Below are positions 63,075-64,000 of a DNA stretch of 64,000 nt, in pieces; position 1 is the stretch's first letter; each line of letters opens with the position of its first letter. The translations under genes and the position numbers were made by a program. The notes below the pieces were generated by a model, which saw only the letters and a program-made list of their open reading frames with translations, ran no database searches and was not told the origin of the DNA. The DNA comes from Amycolatopsis nalaikhensis (GTDB taxonomy: Bacteria; Actinomycetota; Actinomycetes; Mycobacteriales; Pseudonocardiaceae): the NCBI RefSeq assembly GCF_030264295.1, contig NZ_CP127173.1:7385501-7449500 (forward strand), in the 5' to 3' direction.

Positions 63075-63943
63075 TCATCACCTGCAACCGGCGTGAGCAG
63101 CTGCGGGAAACGCTGGCCCACATGACCTCGCTGCCGGAGTCACCGCCGATTTTCGTCGCGGACAACGCGTCCGGCGACGGCACGGCCGCGATGGTGGCCC
63201 GCGAGTTCCCGGGTGTCCGGCTGTTCCGGCTGGGCGAGAACCTCGGCGCGGTGGCGCGCAACATCGCCGTCGCCGAGGTGGCGACGCCGTACGTGGCGTT
63301 CTGCGACGACGACACGTGCTGGCAGCCGGGTGCGCTGACCCGCGCGGCCGACCTGCTGGACGAGCACCCGGGCCTCGGCTCGGTGACCGGCCGCTGCCTG
63401 GTCGAGCCCGGCTTGGCGGAGGACCCGATCACGCCGGAGCTGCGCGAGTCGCCGGTGCCGGGCCCGGACTGGCTGCCGGGACCGGCGCTGCTGGGGATCA
63501 TGGCCGGGCTGACGGCGGTGCGGGTGAGTGCGTTCCGCGAGGTCGGGGGGTTCTCCACCCGGATGTGGCTCGGCGGTGAGGAGGAGCTGTTCGCGCTGGA
63601 CCTCGCGGCGCGAGGGTGGTGGATGTGCTGGGCGGAGGACGTGGTGATCCACCACACGCCGTCGAAGCTGCGCGACCCGCGCCACCGCCGTCGCCTCGGC
63701 ATCCGCAACACACTGTGGACGCTCCTGCTGCGCCGCCCGTGGCCCGCGGTCTTCCGCCGCGGCCGCGAGGTTCTGCGTACCGCTCCATCCGACGGCGCGA
63801 CGGCGGCGGCGTTGCTCGACGTCGTGCGAGGCCTGCCGTGGGTGCTGGCGCGGCGCAAGGTGGTCCCGGCCCGGGTGGAGCACGGCTTGCGTCTGCTGGA
63901 GGAGCCCCAGCGGAACTCCGCGGCGCGCCGCTACGTGGGCTGA
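63053..63943 (+). CDS. Glycosyltransferase family 2, tandem paralogue
   Basis: A 296-residue GT2 with the same order of blocks as its neighbour: ISVVIITCNRREQLRETLAH, FVADNASGDGTAAMVAREFP, NLGAVARNIAVAEVATPYVA, FCDDDTCWQPGALTRAADLL, GGFSTRMWLGGEEELFALDL. The two genes are clearly a tandem duplication that has diverged. GGAAAGGA precedes the ATG, which lies inside the previous gene. A long hairpin repeat begins eight bases after the stop. Confidence 0.93.
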   Translation: MARISVVIITCNRREQLRETLAHMTSLPESPPIFVADNASGDGTAAMVAREFPGVRLFRLGENLGAVARNIAVAEVATPYVAFCDDDTCWQPGALTRAADLLDEHPGLGSVTGRCLVEPGLAEDPITPELRESPVPGPDWLPGPALLGIMAGLTAVRVSAFREVGGFSTRMWLGGEEELFALDLAARGWWMCWAEDVVIHHTPSKLRDPRHRRRLGIRNTLWTLLLRRPWPAVFRRGREVLRTAPSDGATAAALLDVVRGLPWVLARRKVVPARVEHGLRLLEEPQRNSAARRYVG

Positions 63944-63951
63944 GCGCGCGT

Positions 63952-64000
63952 CTTGAATGAGTCATTCAGGACCTCCGAAGACCTGAATGACTCATTCAAG
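63952..64000. repeat. Intergenic hairpin repeat, GAATGA(C/G)TCATTC family
   Basis: CTTGAATGAGTCATTCAGG (63952-63970) and CCTGAATGACTCATTCAAG (63982-64000) are perfect 19-base arms around 11 bases. The element ends exactly at the window edge and may continue. It shares the internal palindrome with 6886-6938. Confidence 0.88.

Noticed and set aside
1..64000. tRNA, rRNA, transposase, integrase and prophage genes
   Set aside because: Looked for on both strands; no cloverleaf with CCA-proximal T-loop pattern, no ribosomal RNA motifs and no recombinase signatures were seen.

Overview
The window is very GC-rich, densely coded DNA, with many ATGA/GTGA stop-start overlaps and frequent GTG starts. It carries WXG100-type proteins, an F420-type luciferase-like oxidoreductase, two DUF6292 proteins and DosR-type dormancy genes. 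This points to an actinobacterium of the Pseudonocardiaceae, most likely Amycolatopsis or a close relative (inference; no rRNA or other definitive marker is present). I see no rRNA, tRNA, CRISPR array, transposase, integrase or phage gene, so the stretch looks like ordinary chromosome.

Layout. (1) 1-6.9 kb is a dormancy/hypoxia-like block: Rv1733c-type membrane protein, universal stress protein, CBS-BON protein, two convergent wax-ester/diacylglycerol acyltransferases, a SHOCT protein and an Acg-type nitroreductase, with three DosR-like half-matched boxes. (2) 7.3-10.4 kb encodes secreted proteins: a trypsin-like protease, a beta-gamma-crystallin-like protein and a possible aerolysin-like protein. 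(3) 10.5-12.3 kb has DinB, methyltransferase and XRE-cupin genes with an operator between the last two. (4) 12.3-21.5 kb is one tightly coupled minus-strand operon: thiamine-diphosphate enzyme, enolase-superfamily enzyme, FAD/Fe-S oxidoreductase, a 35-codon ORF, a small hydrophobic protein, an SDR with a C-terminal hydrophobic tail, and a GH15 glycosidase. (5) 21.5-25.3 kb has a MarR regulator, two matching operator-like sites and a molybdopterin oxidoreductase without an Fe-S motif. (6) 25.5-28.7 kb is a GMC oxidoreductase/aldehyde dehydrogenase pair behind a KstR-like palindrome.

(7) 28.7-39.1 kb is mixed: HAD hydrolase, ECF sigma factor plus redoxin, phospholipase D, small membrane and lipoprotein cassette, an anti-sigma/STAS pair, an S12 serine hydrolase, three genes related to type VII secretion substrates, and a LysR gene broken by a one-base frameshift. 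(8) 39.2-42.6 kb is sdhCAB. (9) 42.6-47.7 kb holds an LLM oxidoreductase, DUF1540 protein, two SDRs, an exopolyphosphatase-like protein and a monooxygenase-like protein. (10) 47.6-63.9 kb is a large glycan locus. It has sedoheptulose-7-phosphate isomerase, a kinase/nucleotidyltransferase of the HldE type, a GmhB phosphatase fused to a GT2 transferase, two GT9 and two further GT2 transferases, UDP-glucose dehydrogenase, a UDP-xylose-synthase-like enzyme, a carbamoyltransferase and a pyruvyltransferase-like protein. Together these could supply NDP-heptose and UDP-xylose and build a decorated surface polymer.

Two layers of regulation are visible. Promoter-like sequences GTTT-N14/16-GGGTA (the stress sigma-B/F type) lie in front of all three main transcription units of the glycan locus and several other genes. 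Four families of intergenic hairpin repeats occur, always just downstream of a stop codon and never between divergent genes.
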